Shown: positions 54,845-63,972, numbered from the stretch's first letter. The stretch is 64,000 nucleotides of DNA from Sulfurirhabdus autotrophica (GCF_004346685.1 NZ_SMCO01000005.1:107753-171752), one strand, 5' to 3'. The notes: generated by a model not told the origin, from the sequence alone. Numbers and translations are program-made.

Positions 54845-56182
54845 TTAGAACAGAAACCATGTAGAAAGGAACCAGGTATTGTTATCCTTTGCATTACGAC
54901 CCGTAAATGTTCCGGAAGCATCATAATTTGACGATGAACCATTGAACTTGTTATAGGCTGTATACTGCAGAGCCAATCTGACCTGTTCAATCGGCAAGTA
55001 GCTGACTTCCAGAATATAGCCTGAAGTATCTGGTGTCATGTTCGTATTATTCGCATAGTGCAAGGCATCCTGACTACCCGTGGTTGAGAAATACGCAACG
55101 CTCCCACCCACCTTGTTATTATAAAAATAGCTACCTTTTAGTCGCCTGGTATCAAGAGTATCCGAGTTATTGCTCACTGTATTGGCAACCGCACCTGCAT
55201 TCCAGTCTATGGTTTCATGAATCCATGTGGCTTGTGCAGTCACTCGGTGCTTGCCTTCTGAAAACTGATATTGGGCATCGAGTGCACGATCCTTATAACG
55301 ATCAGTTGGGCTGTTAAAATCTGTTGCGTCGGAATAAGCATCCGCTTCCATACCGTACGCCCCAGCCTCCCAGGAATGTGGGCCGGTATCACCATGCAAC
55401 GCTAACCTCCAATAGGGGTTAGTGCCTTTAAGTGGGAAGCGATTAGCGACCGTATCACCCCCAGCACGCATGAATGAGAAAACACCATCCGCGGTCTTGT
55501 ATCCGCTTAATTCAGCATATATCAGATTATTCCAATCAACATAAGCGCCAGCACCCACTACGCCTTGGGCCAGCGAACCGTCGATTAGGGTGCTGGAACC
55601 ATAACCCTGAAACGCTCCACCCGGACCCGCAGTCGGAAATTTCCAGGCAGGTGTTGTATTGAACACATCCTGAACCGAAGGATTATTATTAATTGAAACA
55701 CCATAAATCAGGTTTTTGCCACCAACCTTGGCTTTGTCTGCATAACGCAGATCTATGTTATCCATTTGAGAATGGTGATCAACGCCATTGTAAGTCCATT
55801 GCACGAAAGCACCGACGGTTTCAAGTATCTTTCCCCCAGTAAAAATGCTGGCTTGCTGCAATTGCATGGAATTATCATGAGCAAAATCAGTCGCCGGATC
55901 AGCAGATCCGTTGTAATTATTGATTTTGGTTAACCCACCCTGCAACATTGCCGCAAGTGGAATATTCTGGCGTGTGCCCATGGTGTAACCCATCAGCTTA
56001 AATTCTCGCCCGGTTCGTGTCAGCTCTGGATATTGACCACCACTATGACAAGAGGCGCAGTTCAGACCAGTCTGACGTGCATACAAGGGAACGGCATTTG
56101 AAATTGACGGAGCAACCATAGCAGCAAGTGCCAGCGATGCCAGGATCAGCCTGGAAAGCCGAGATCCGGATATGGGAGACAT
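54845..56182 (-). CDS. One-haem outer-membrane cytochrome-porin (Cyc2-like)
   Basis: 445 residues. Signal peptide to about residue 30, then PLYARQTGLNCASCHSGG with one haem site (Cys42, Cys45, His46), followed by GREFKLMGYTMG and about 380 residues of alternating amphipathic strands ending in a Phe (STWFLF), the mark of a beta-barrel. A haem domain plugging a barrel is the plan of Cyc2 iron oxidases. Related cytochrome-porins also occur in organisms not known to oxidise iron, so function stays open. Followed by a periplasmic cytochrome c. Confidence 0.78.
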   Translation of the reverse strand: MSPISGSRLSRLILASLALAAMVAPSISNAVPLYARQTGLNCASCHSGGQYPELTRTGREFKLMGYTMGTRQNIPLAAMLQGGLTKINNYNGSADPATDFAHDNSMQLQQASIFTGGKILETVGAFVQWTYNGVDHHSQMDNIDLRYADKAKVGGKNLIYGVSINNNPSVQDVFNTTPAWKFPTAGPGGAFQGYGSSTLIDGSLAQGVVGAGAYVDWNNLIYAELSGYKTADGVFSFMRAGGDTVANRFPLKGTNPYWRLALHGDTGPHSWEAGAYGMEADAYSDATDFNSPTDRYKDRALDAQYQFSEGKHRVTAQATWIHETIDWNAGAVANTVSNNSDTLDTRRLKGSYFYNNKVGGSVAYFSTTGSQDALHYANNTNMTPDTSGYILEVSYLPIEQVRLALQYTAYNKFNGSSSNYDASGTFTGRNAKDNNTWFLSTWFLF

Positions 56183-56509
56183 GATAGAGTTCCTTTATTA
56201 AAAATTTTAAAAGTGACTAAATAGTCATGCAAAAAAACCAACCATCACAATATAAATGATGCCATTCAATAAGTTATCAGACCTTATTTGATTTAAGTAT
56301 AGTATTGATCAGAAAATAAACTAGATATAGAGAGATGCATATCAACAATATATTTTTGCAAAAACTGAAATAAGTCCAAACCATCTTCGGCATTTAAATC
56401 TGAGTCGATAATAATCAACACTTTCTATTTCAACATTGATAACAGATGAACTATATCTGAATAGCCAGTGCAGGCATCTTCCCTCACCAGCCCCATTAAA
56501 ACTTAGAGA
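56183..56509. other. AT-rich gap upstream of the cytochrome-porin
   Basis: 327 bases. It includes a TGACTA-AA-TAGTCA palindrome at 56214-56227, about 32 bases upstream of the cytochrome-porin start codon, where it could overlap the promoter or leader. No other gene or repeat was seen. Confidence 0.45.
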
Positions 56510-57178
56510 CTACGCCTGTGATTGAATCAAGTTCCCGGCAGCCTGTGGCGCGGCACCACCCAAATTCTGAACAAGCGATTGCAAAAATGATTGCAAAGTT
56601 GGCTTCGTTGAGTCGCTGCCAGAAGACGTGCCTAAAGTCTGCATAAGGTTTTGGAAGCTGGTATCAAGCGAAGCGGTAGCCGAATTACCAGTCGTATTCC
56701 CTGATGTAAGGGATTGCAAAAGTTGCTGCGCATCTGCGGCAAATTGCTGATGGTGCCTGCCATGCTGACTAACCGAAGCTACAGAACTGCTTTGACCATT
56801 ATCACTATTGCTACTATTACTGTTTGAAGCGTTTGATTGAGCAGGATTGAATTGTTGAAGCGTCTGAAACAACGAGTGCATAAATGCATGGAGCGCTTGC
56901 TGCGCAGCACTGCTGGAAGCGGATTGAGTGGTGCTATCAGCATTTTGGGTACTACTGGCACTACTCTCTACAGGGCTACTTGAATTTGGCAGAGTAATGC
57001 CAGCCTTGCTTAGCGCCTGAAAGACCGCATTGGCGAAATCGGCGCGCCCTCCACGGCGAACACCGGCGCTGCCATCATTATCCCCATCCGTATCCTTAGC
57101 AGAGACACTTGAAACAGGGCTTTGTCCAGATATTTTGGGGGTATGTAGCGCAGAAGACAAAGAAGAAATACTACTCAT
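56510..57178 (-). CDS. Ser/Gln/Asn-rich low-complexity protein
   Basis: 222 residues, about a quarter Ser. Low-complexity regions (SSASSTQNADSTTQSASSSA, NASNSNSSNSDNG) alternate with short conserved-looking helices (RADFANAVFQALSKAGI; QALHAFMHSLFQTLQQF; FQNLMQTLG; LQSFLQSLVQNLGG). A DTDGDNDGSAG segment near residue 30 could bind calcium. No signal peptide or membrane helix. Similar proteins are common but unnamed in betaproteobacteria. Separate - strand gene. Confidence 0.65.
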   Translation of the reverse strand: MSSISSLSSALHTPKISGQSPVSSVSAKDTDGDNDGSAGVRRGGRADFANAVFQALSKAGITLPNSSSPVESSASSTQNADSTTQSASSSAAQQALHAFMHSLFQTLQQFNPAQSNASNSNSSNSDNGQSSSVASVSQHGRHHQQFAADAQQLLQSLTSGNTTGNSATASLDTSFQNLMQTLGTSSGSDSTKPTLQSFLQSLVQNLGGAAPQAAGNLIQSQA

Positions 57179-57321
57179 TGCACTTGCTCCTTAATAAGGA
57201 TAGAAAATGACTAAAGCTATTTACATGTTACCAACACAGCTAGTTCCACATCTTATCCCACGCTATATACTATTCCCGAACAATAAATTGTTACTAAATG
57301 TGACTGGGTTAATTCACAACT

Positions 57322-58614
57322 TCACTTCATCGTTTTCGAAGGTAAAACCGGCAAATATATTGAGGCAGTAAATCCGTCACCTTCAAGGTTATTTAGCACC
57401 AACGTTCCCTGATGTGCTTCCGCAATTTTAGAAGCTATACCCAGTCCTAAGCCGCAATGCCCTTTTCCCCCGCGTGCTCCATCCAGTCTGGTAAACGGGC
57501 GCATAGCACGGGATATCAGATTTTGCGGAATACCTGCGCCTGAATCTTTTACAGTCAGAGCGATTGAGTCATGGTCCTGCGACAAATAGACAGTCACCGG
57601 TTGAGAACCGTATTCAAGTGCGTTTTCAATCAAATTTATCAAAGCGCGACGCAGCGAATTCGGGCGTACGGGAATGACAATATCGCGTTGATCATCCACA
57701 ATGGAAACACCCTGACTGATATAGGGTCCTGCCACTTCCTCGACAAACAGGTACAAATTCCGAAGTTCAATATCCTCGTCATCATTACCCCGCGCATAAA
57801 TCAGAAATTGTTCAGTTATACGTTCGATGTCATCAAGGTTATGTTGCATTTCACCACTACGTGTACTTTGTGCCAATTCTATTAGTAGTCGCAAACGCGT
57901 AATGGGGGTACGCAGATCATGTGCCACTCCAGCCAGCATAGTACTGCGGTCTTCTTCGTAACGCTGCAGACGATCCACCATGCGGTTGTAGCGTTGCGAA
58001 AGCAGGCGAATTTCACCGGCACCACTAATTGGTAGCATGGTTAATTCGCGAGACTCACCAACTGATTCCAAAGCTTTACCCAACTGTTTAAGTGGGCGCT
58101 GAATTTGCCATAGCAACAACATGCCCCCTCCCAGAAATACTGCGAAACCAACAATCAAGGCAGGTAACAATGGGCCAGCAGGACCAGCATCCGGTTTTCG
58201 CATGGCAATAAACATCCACTGCGGCTGATTCAATGGTGTAATCAGATTAATCCACATCCCTCTAATTGCACCTGATAGCGGAATAGATACCACTTTTCGC
58301 CCCAATTCCTTATGCAATTGCTCCTTGAGAAAAGGCAAGCGACGTGCCATTTCGGCGTCCGCCAAAGGGGGCGCCTGTGGTGGAGACTGAGACAGTTTAA
58401 CGCCATTGAGGGAAGGGAGTGATGCCGCAGAACTGCTGTGCAACAATTCCTCAACCAACCGCACTTGCGTAGCAATTGAGCGGGCAAAATTACTGTTTCT
58501 CGCTTCTTCCAGATGCGTCAGAAACAAAAAATACATAGTGGCAAAACTGGCACTCAGGGCGATGAGAAAAACCATCACCAGCCGCACGTATAGTGAACCG
58601 ATAAATTGCTTCAT
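57322..58614 (-). CDS. EnvZ-type sensor histidine kinase
   Basis: 430 residues. Two membrane helices (about 8-34 and 150-169) enclose a periplasmic loop; a HAMP linker (about 170-225), H-box LAGVAHDLRTPITR with His232 and an HATPase domain (NLIENALEYG, DSGAGIP, GLGLGIA) follow. Partner of the OmpR-type regulator with which it overlaps by four bases. Confidence 0.9.
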   Translation of the reverse strand: MKQFIGSLYVRLVMVFLIALSASFATMYFLFLTHLEEARNSNFARSIATQVRLVEELLHSSSAASLPSLNGVKLSQSPPQAPPLADAEMARRLPFLKEQLHKELGRKVVSIPLSGAIRGMWINLITPLNQPQWMFIAMRKPDAGPAGPLLPALIVGFAVFLGGGMLLLWQIQRPLKQLGKALESVGESRELTMLPISGAGEIRLLSQRYNRMVDRLQRYEEDRSTMLAGVAHDLRTPITRLRLLIELAQSTRSGEMQHNLDDIERITEQFLIYARGNDDEDIELRNLYLFVEEVAGPYISQGVSIVDDQRDIVIPVRPNSLRRALINLIENALEYGSQPVTVYLSQDHDSIALTVKDSGAGIPQNLISRAMRPFTRLDGARGGKGHCGLGLGIASKIAEAHQGTLVLNNLEGDGFTASIYLPVLPSKTMK

Positions 58615-59336
58615 GCTGGATTTTCGCTATCTTCAGGGACAAACACATAGCCGAATCCCCATACAGTCTGAATGTGACGGGGTTTGGCTGGATCAAGCTC
58701 AATCAGCTTGCGTAATCGAGAAATCTGGACATCCACACTGCGATCAACGGTTTCAGAGCCCGGCCCACGAGCTAATTCAATCAACCGTTCACGTGAAAGT
58801 GGCTGGTGCGGATGTTTGGAAAAAGCCACCAAAAGCGAAAACTCTCCACCCGTAATTTCAACTTTCAAGTCTCCCTTTAAAAGCGCACGGGTAGATAAAT
58901 CCAATTTGCATTGCCCAAATACAAGGGTATTGCCATCAGCAATCGGCGTACCAGGCGGAAGCGGCGTACGACGGCGAAGCACTGCCTGGATTCGCGCAGT
59001 TAATTCACGTGGCAGAAAAGGTTTACCCAGATAGTCATCTGCACCCAGCTCAATACCTATCACGCGGTCTACTGGGTCGCTTTTTGCAGTAAGCATAATA
59101 ATAGGGATATCGTCACCGGAGGCTCTCAAGCGCCGACAAATATCAAGACCATTTTCATCCGGCATCATCAGATCGAGTACTAGCAGGTCCGGACGTTCAC
59201 GAGAAAGCCGCCTTTCCAGATCCCGCCCGCCCGCAAACGTTCTCACCAAAAATTCTTGCTGGAGCAAATACTCTTCCAGCAGTTTTCGCATTTCCGGATC
59301 ATCGTCGATGACCCATATCAGGGGTTGTCTGTTCAT
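58611..59336 (-). CDS. OmpR-type response regulator
   Basis: 241 residues. Receiver domain with Asp55 in LLVLDLMMPDENG and Lys in DDYLGKPF, then a winged-helix DNA-binding domain (GEFSLLVAFSKHPHQPLSRERL, RSVDVQISRLRKLIE, VWGFGYVF). Very OmpR-like, and paired with an EnvZ-type kinase. Targets here are unknown, but the envelope genes on the other side of its promoter region are candidates. Confidence 0.93.
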   Translation of the reverse strand: MNRQPLIWVIDDDPEMRKLLEEYLLQQEFLVRTFAGGRDLERRLSRERPDLLVLDLMMPDENGLDICRRLRASGDDIPIIMLTAKSDPVDRVIGIELGADDYLGKPFLPRELTARIQAVLRRRTPLPPGTPIADGNTLVFGQCKLDLSTRALLKGDLKVEITGGEFSLLVAFSKHPHQPLSRERLIELARGPGSETVDRSVDVQISRLRKLIELDPAKPRHIQTVWGFGYVFVPEDSENPA

Positions 59337-59408
59337 GTCGCAATTCTAAATCGAGGTTTGAGGGGAAAGCTCAGCAAAGTGTTACAAAATATTGCAAGGG
59401 GACTGCGC

Positions 59409-59425
59409 AGTCACATTTAGTCACA
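59409..59425. promoter_or_regulatory. Tandem AGTCACA repeat in the ompR divergent region
   Basis: AGTCACA at 59409-59415 and again at 59419-59425, spaced 10 bases, one helix turn. OmpR-family proteins bind such head-to-tail pairs. The site sits between the ompR-type gene and the glycine-zipper gene and could control either. Confidence 0.4.
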
Positions 59426-59536
59426 ACTTAGCCCTTTTCATTAACTTCCTATTAATAACTTCTGACTATTATGACTCAACGGCGGCCGCTATAGCATGCC
59501 GATGCAGCAAGTTCTAATAACTCAGGAGGTTTTGAT

Positions 59537-60016
59537 ATGAAAACAAATATGGCTGCTGTCGTACTCATGTTGCCACTTACCGCCTTGGCAGGGAAAAACG
59601 TCATTCAGGATACGATTGAATATGGACGCGTGTTGAGCTCCACCCCGATTAACAGCGCCCCGGTTGCGCGTCAGGTTTGCCATCCTGTCACTGTTAGTCA
59701 ACCAGCTGAACATAGCACTGGCGGGGCAATACTCGGCGGACTTGCAGGCGCACTTGTCGGCTCCCGGTTCGGCGGTGGAAATGGTCAAAATGCCGCTACT
59801 GTTGTCGGTGCCATTGGCGGAGCCGTAGCAGGAGATCGTATTGGTGCGAATGGATCAAAAGATTCTACACGAGATGAATGCAACACAGTTTATGAGCAAG
59901 GCGAGCCTACAGGCTATCAGGTTGTTTTTGATTACAGAGGAAAACAATCAACCGTCATGATGAATTACGAGCCTGGCGAATTCGTGAAACTGCATAAAGT
60001 TGTTACAGCCGAATAA
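59537..60016 (+). CDS. Glycine-zipper 2TM-domain envelope protein
   Basis: 159 residues with a signal peptide (cut near TALAG) and a double glycine-zipper segment GGAILGGLAGALVGSRFGGG then VVGAIGGAVAGDRIG (residues about 60-100), as in SlyB/Rick-17-kDa-type proteins. A conserved C-terminal domain (YEQGEPTGYQVVFDYRGKQ) follows. CAGGAGG lies seven bases upstream of the ATG. Probably anchored in or near the outer membrane; exact function unknown. Confidence 0.83.
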   Translation: MKTNMAAVVLMLPLTALAGKNVIQDTIEYGRVLSSTPINSAPVARQVCHPVTVSQPAEHSTGGAILGGLAGALVGSRFGGGNGQNAATVVGAIGGAVAGDRIGANGSKDSTRDECNTVYEQGEPTGYQVVFDYRGKQSTVMMNYEPGEFVKLHKVVTAE

Positions 60017-60025
60017 GGTACCTTC

Positions 60026-61537
60026 ATGATGAAGCAAGGCTCAACGCGCAGATCTGCATACATCAAGGCTTGTTCCATTTGTGTGGCAATTGCAATGTCT
60101 GCAAGCAGCTTTGCGGCTCCAATAGAACTGCCTGATCTGGGGGATGCATCGCAAGCTGTACTTTCTCCTCAGGAAGAACTGGCTATGGGCGAGAAAGCAA
60201 TGCAAGGTTTGCGTGCTTCCGGTGCCTATTTTAACGACCCGGAAGTAAATGCCTATCTTAATAGTTTAGGGTATCGACTGGTCTCCGCGGACCCATCAAT
60301 CACCAGTCATTTCGAATTTTTTGCGGTAGATGATCCGGCCATCAATGCCTTCGCCATGCCTGGTGGATACATTGGTGTCAATACCGGGCTCATTTTGGCT
60401 ACTCAGAGTGAAAGCCAATTGGCTTCAGTACTGGCTCACGAAATTTCACATGTCACCCAGCATCATATTGCACGCACCATCGCTTCTCAGTCTGGTTCGC
60501 AGTTGGCCTCGATTGCCACGGCCGTGGCTATCATTCTGGCAGCAAAAAACAGCAATTCACAAGCTATTCCAGCTGCCATGACCAGTATGACTGCAGCTCA
60601 GATACAAGGGCAAATTAACTTCACCCGTGAAAACGAGCAGGAAGCAGACCGTGTGGGTTTCCAATTACTTGATCGTGCTGGATTTGATACCCATGGCATG
60701 TCCAAATTTTTCGACAGAATGGAAAAACTCACCCGCACCAGCGAAAACAACACCCCTGCTTTTCTGCGCTCACATCCACTCACCCCGGAACGGATTGCAG
60801 AAGCACAAGACCGGGCTTATGGAAAACCTTACAAGCAGATTCCAGACTCACTGGACTTCAACCTTGTTCGTTCATTGTTACGCAGTTACCAGGGAACACC
60901 CGAAAATGCAATTGCGGAATCGCAAGCCGAATTAAAAGAAGGCCGTTACAGTAACCATACAGCCGCTGAATACGGCTACGCAGCATCCTTGCTTCGTGGT
61001 AAAAAATTCCAAGAAGCACAAATGGAAATTGCCACCATCGACCATGAAGGGATCCAACATCCCATGATTGAGGCCCTTGCCGGACAGATTTTAATGCAGT
61101 CCGGGCAATTGCAAGCTGCACACCAAAGATACGAATCCGCCCTAAAACTTTATCCAGATCACATGCAACTAGTCTATGACTACCCTCGCCTGCTCATAAC
61201 AGAAACAAAATACAAGCTGGCGGCTAATTTCGCCGAATCGCAACTCATGCATCGACGCGATGATGCCACGTTGAATCAGCTTGCAGCAGAAGCCAATGCC
61301 AATTTAGGCAAGCTCACCAAATCTCATTTTTATCAGGGTGAGTATTACGCTGCACTTGGAAATTTACGTGGCGCCAGCGAACAGTTTGATCTGGCAGTAC
61401 GTATTAATGATGGAAGCTTTCAGGACTTGTTAGTTGCGGAGAATCGTTTGAAGGAGTTGCGCAGCCAGTTGCATGAACCTTCTCAAAACAACGGTTCACG
61501 CAGAAATAAGTCACAACAGTCACTTGATGGATTTTAG
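60026..61537 (+). CDS. Periplasmic M48 metalloprotease with TPR repeats (BepA-like)
   Basis: 503 residues. Signal peptide near residues 15-35, then an M48 peptidase domain with LAHEISHVTQHH (His138, Glu139, His142) and the third ligand Glu in ENEQEADRVGF, followed by TPR repeats (about 300-490). BepA degrades misassembled outer-membrane proteins such as LptD and helps barrel assembly. Nine bases behind the glycine-zipper gene, so probably one operon. ATG at 60029 is an alternative start. Confidence 0.92.
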   Translation: MMKQGSTRRSAYIKACSICVAIAMSASSFAAPIELPDLGDASQAVLSPQEELAMGEKAMQGLRASGAYFNDPEVNAYLNSLGYRLVSADPSITSHFEFFAVDDPAINAFAMPGGYIGVNTGLILATQSESQLASVLAHEISHVTQHHIARTIASQSGSQLASIATAVAIILAAKNSNSQAIPAAMTSMTAAQIQGQINFTRENEQEADRVGFQLLDRAGFDTHGMSKFFDRMEKLTRTSENNTPAFLRSHPLTPERIAEAQDRAYGKPYKQIPDSLDFNLVRSLLRSYQGTPENAIAESQAELKEGRYSNHTAAEYGYAASLLRGKKFQEAQMEIATIDHEGIQHPMIEALAGQILMQSGQLQAAHQRYESALKLYPDHMQLVYDYPRLLITETKYKLAANFAESQLMHRRDDATLNQLAAEANANLGKLTKSHFYQGEYYAALGNLRGASEQFDLAVRINDGSFQDLLVAENRLKELRSQLHEPSQNNGSRRNKSQQSLDGF

Positions 61538-61597
61538 CTTTGTAATTTTTCGCTGTACTTGCCCAGTCGGGCTAATTTGTAAACAAAGGAGTTAACC

Positions 61598-62113
61598 ATG
61601 AATTACCAAAATATTTCTCGATTCTTGCTCATCAGCAGTATGGCCCTGGGTGTATCTCTACCTGTCAGCGCAAACACATCTACGGACAAGAATCCCGATT
61701 GTAAAAGCCGCTATGAAAGCCATGGACATCATGAAGGATTTAATGATGAGGGTAGATCTATCACCCACCACATGAGGAATTTAAATTTGACTGATGAACA
61801 GAAATCAAAGATTAAGACATTGGAACAGAGCAATTCTCAGGCAATGCAGGAAAAATTTAAAGCCCTTCGAGAGACAAAAATGGAAATCCGCAAAATCTCC
61901 ATGTCAGGCAATTACGATGAAGCAAAAGTGAAAGCATTGGCTGAGTCAGACGCAAAAAATATGGCTGAGTTAACCGTACTACATGCACGGACTAGCAACC
62001 AGATTTACCAGCTGCTAACACCAGAACAGCGTAAACAAATGGAAGAGCAACGGTCAAAGTTTGAATCAATGCAAAAGGGTAAACGCAATCCGGAAAACAT
62101 GAAGCCCAATTAA
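61598..62113 (+). CDS. Spy/CpxP-like periplasmic LTXXQ protein
   Basis: 171 residues with a Sec signal (cut after PVSA) and mostly helical mature part. The two LTxxQ motifs LTDEQKSKIKTLEQ and LTPEQRKQMEEQ define the Spy/CpxP family, envelope-stress chaperones or sensors of the CpxA type. AAAGGAG precedes the ATG. Located downstream of the protease, with a terminator after it. Confidence 0.87.
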   Translation: MNYQNISRFLLISSMALGVSLPVSANTSTDKNPDCKSRYESHGHHEGFNDEGRSITHHMRNLNLTDEQKSKIKTLEQSNSQAMQEKFKALRETKMEIRKISMSGNYDEAKVKALAESDAKNMAELTVLHARTSNQIYQLLTPEQRKQMEEQRSKFESMQKGKRNPENMKPN

Positions 62114-62123
62114 CCGGCAACAT

Positions 62124-62154
62124 AAAAGCAAGGCGCCTAGCTCGCCTTGCTTTT
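62124..62154. terminator. Rho-independent terminator
   Basis: AAAAGCAAGGCG and CGCCTTGCTTTT form a perfect 12-bp stem with a CCTAGCT-type loop, flanked by A/T tracts; ends the Spy-like transcript. Confidence 0.9.
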
Positions 62155-62302
62155 AATGTTAGCCATTATTTTGAAACAAATATCGCTTAATTGACCAAGA
62201 GACTACGAAATGTCACACACCCTTCGATTGGTATAAAATTCTGAAACCAATCTCAAGCAAATTGCCTTTAAATTCCCACATAGTAATTACAATACCAATA
62301 GC

Positions 62303-62794
62303 TTAACGGTCACGCCCCCGTCCATTATCGTTGACTTGGCGATCGTTTCTATATTTCTCTTTGCGGTTATCTTTGCGTTCATCACGACGATCATCCTTCC
62401 GCATATCACGTCGATTATCCCTGCGTTCTTCATAACGATTATCGCGACGTTCACGATGTTGCTCCTGATAGCGAGGAACATAATCGTGGCTATACCACTT
62501 GTCTTGCACAAAATAAACTCGTTCACCACATGCATTGTATTCTCGGCAATGTTTGCTCCAATGCTTGGCATGGCCAGGGGGTACGCGCAGATAAATGGGT
62601 GGACGACTCACCGGCACACGCTCAATGATCATAGGCTGACGATAAATAACTTGAGGCTGAGGGTAGCCGCCAATATCAATTCGGCCATAAAAGCCGGGTT
62701 GACCAATACTGACAGAAACACCCACATCGGCAGCTATTGCTGACGTAGTAAAGGGTGTTGCTACAAAAACTGCTGCAATCAAAATACGCTTCAT
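62303..62794 (-). CDS. Periplasmic Arg/Asp-rich repeat protein
   Basis: 163 residues. Signal peptide (1-21, SAIAA) and a globular part with IYLRVPPGHAKHWSKHC and YNACGERVYFVQDKWY, then about 55 residues of imperfect RRDxR/KDDR-type repeats from residue 112 to the end. Highly charged tail suggests binding to nucleic acid, LPS or another anionic polymer. A recurrent but unnamed family in betaproteobacteria. Confidence 0.75.
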   Translation of the reverse strand: MKRILIAAVFVATPFTTSAIAADVGVSVSIGQPGFYGRIDIGGYPQPQVIYRQPMIIERVPVSRPPIYLRVPPGHAKHWSKHCREYNACGERVYFVQDKWYSHDYVPRYQEQHRERRDNRYEERRDNRRDMRKDDRRDERKDNRKEKYRNDRQVNDNGRGRDR

Positions 62795-63149
62795 GTCGAA
62801 TCTCCAGATTACGATTATTTTTGCGATTTATTCAAAAGCAAGTCCATAACCAGAGTGTAATTAAATTTTCCGAGATATATACAGAAATATGTAACTTAAT
62901 GTTGCAACCATCTACCTCATTTACAATTTGTCACAATTTAGAGATTTTATTGGTCTTTGGCCTCGCTATACAGCACCATGATAATCAAAAGCGTGCGATA
63001 TATGGCTGACTAATTCTTCCAATTTCAGTTTTCTGGGTTCTTTTGTTAGTTGTCATTTCACATAGCAACAGCACAACAAAACTTACATCCTGTCTATCTG
63101 GAAAAGAAAACTGACTTTCTAGAACTTGAATCATCCGCCGTCACGTTAT

Positions 63150-63174
63150 CGTTGTTGCATAGGTCGCAACAACG
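63150..63174. repeat. Perfect 9-bp inverted repeat
   Basis: CGTTGTTGC, a seven-base loop and GCAACAACG, about 230 bases before the HEPN gene. No T-run follows. Possible operator or end of an RNA. Confidence 0.5.
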
Positions 63175-63329
63175 ACCTTCCAGTTTGTTAAATATTTGAC
63201 CTATTTCATTTCAACTAAACCACCAGTGAATGATTTGAAGTATTATTCATAAATATGCAGTCAGGATAATTGATGGAATTGCAACGATTCAACAAGTTAC
63301 AAAAATTCAGCATGCTTTATTATTAACAT

Positions 63330-63357
63330 TTGTACTGACCGGGGGGGGTCGTATAAT
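63330..63357 (+). promoter_or_regulatory. Promoter with eight-G spacer before the HEPN gene
   Basis: TTGTAC (63330-63335), 16-base spacer and TATAAT (63352-63357) form a likely sigma-70 promoter. The spacer carries GGGGGGGG at 63341-63348, a tract prone to slippage that could alter spacer length and promoter strength. Confidence 0.5.
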
Positions 63358-63402
63358 AACTGTTATGTTTTAGTAACCAATAAATCTTAAGGGGATATCT
63401 TT

Positions 63403-63939
63403 TTGAAATTACATCTAACCAACCTAGATGAACTGATTCAAAAGGTTCGTAATGTTCACGCAAAAAATTATATAAATGAATCTATCGCCGCTTATCGAAA
63501 CGGTGCTTATAGAGCATCGCTTATTACAACTTGGATCGCAGTGTGCGTAGACATAATCGAAAAAATTAGGGAGTTAAGCTTAAGTGAGGACCCTGCGGCG
63601 AAAAAATTAGAAGAGCAACTTGATAAAATACAGCCTAATGATCCAAACTCAATGTTGTCATTTGAAAGAGATATTTTGAATGTTGCTTGTGACGAACTTC
63701 AGCTTATTTCAACGATAGAAAAATCACATCTAGAAAGATTAAAAGACGATAGAAACATTTGTGCCCATCCGACATTTTCAGATGATGGAAGTCAATTTAC
63801 CCCACCGGCCGAACTGGCGCTAGCCTATATTGTACAAGCAGCAAATTACCTGCTTATCCATCCTCCAGTCAAAGGAAAGGTTATTGTACAAAGATTATAC
63901 GAGCTCACTAGTGTCCGGTTAAAAATCGAACAAATTTAA
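63403..63939 (+). CDS. HEPN-type protein, possibly truncated
   Basis: 178 residues, TTG start behind AAGGGGA. Mostly helical. RLKDDRNICAHPTF (about residues 112-125) gives the R-x4-H motif of HEPN RNase-type domains; ICAHP is a strong hallmark. HEPN domains occur in toxin, anti-phage and RNA-processing systems. From memory, similar sequences form the N-terminus of much longer proteins, so this copy may be cut short by the stop at 63937-63939; the following bases look repeat-like. Confidence 0.65.
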   Translation: MKLHLTNLDELIQKVRNVHAKNYINESIAAYRNGAYRASLITTWIAVCVDIIEKIRELSLSEDPAAKKLEEQLDKIQPNDPNSMLSFERDILNVACDELQLISTIEKSHLERLKDDRNICAHPTFSDDGSQFTPPAELALAYIVQAANYLLIHPPVKGKVIVQRLYELTSVRLKIEQI

Positions 63940-63972
63940 TTGGTTATCGAAATCGGTCTGTTCTGAGACGTA

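Larger units (their letters stand above)
62795..63402. other. Long AT-rich spacer before the HEPN gene
   Basis: 608 bases, the largest gap in the window. It holds the perfect inverted repeat at 63150-63174, the promoter with a poly-G spacer near 63330-63357 and the ribosome site AAGGGGA before 63403. Nothing coding is supported in it. Confidence 0.5.

Noticed and set aside
62755..63009. 84-codon + strand frame after the Arg-rich gene
   Set aside because: It overlaps the start of that gene in antisense, has no ribosome site and no recognisable features.
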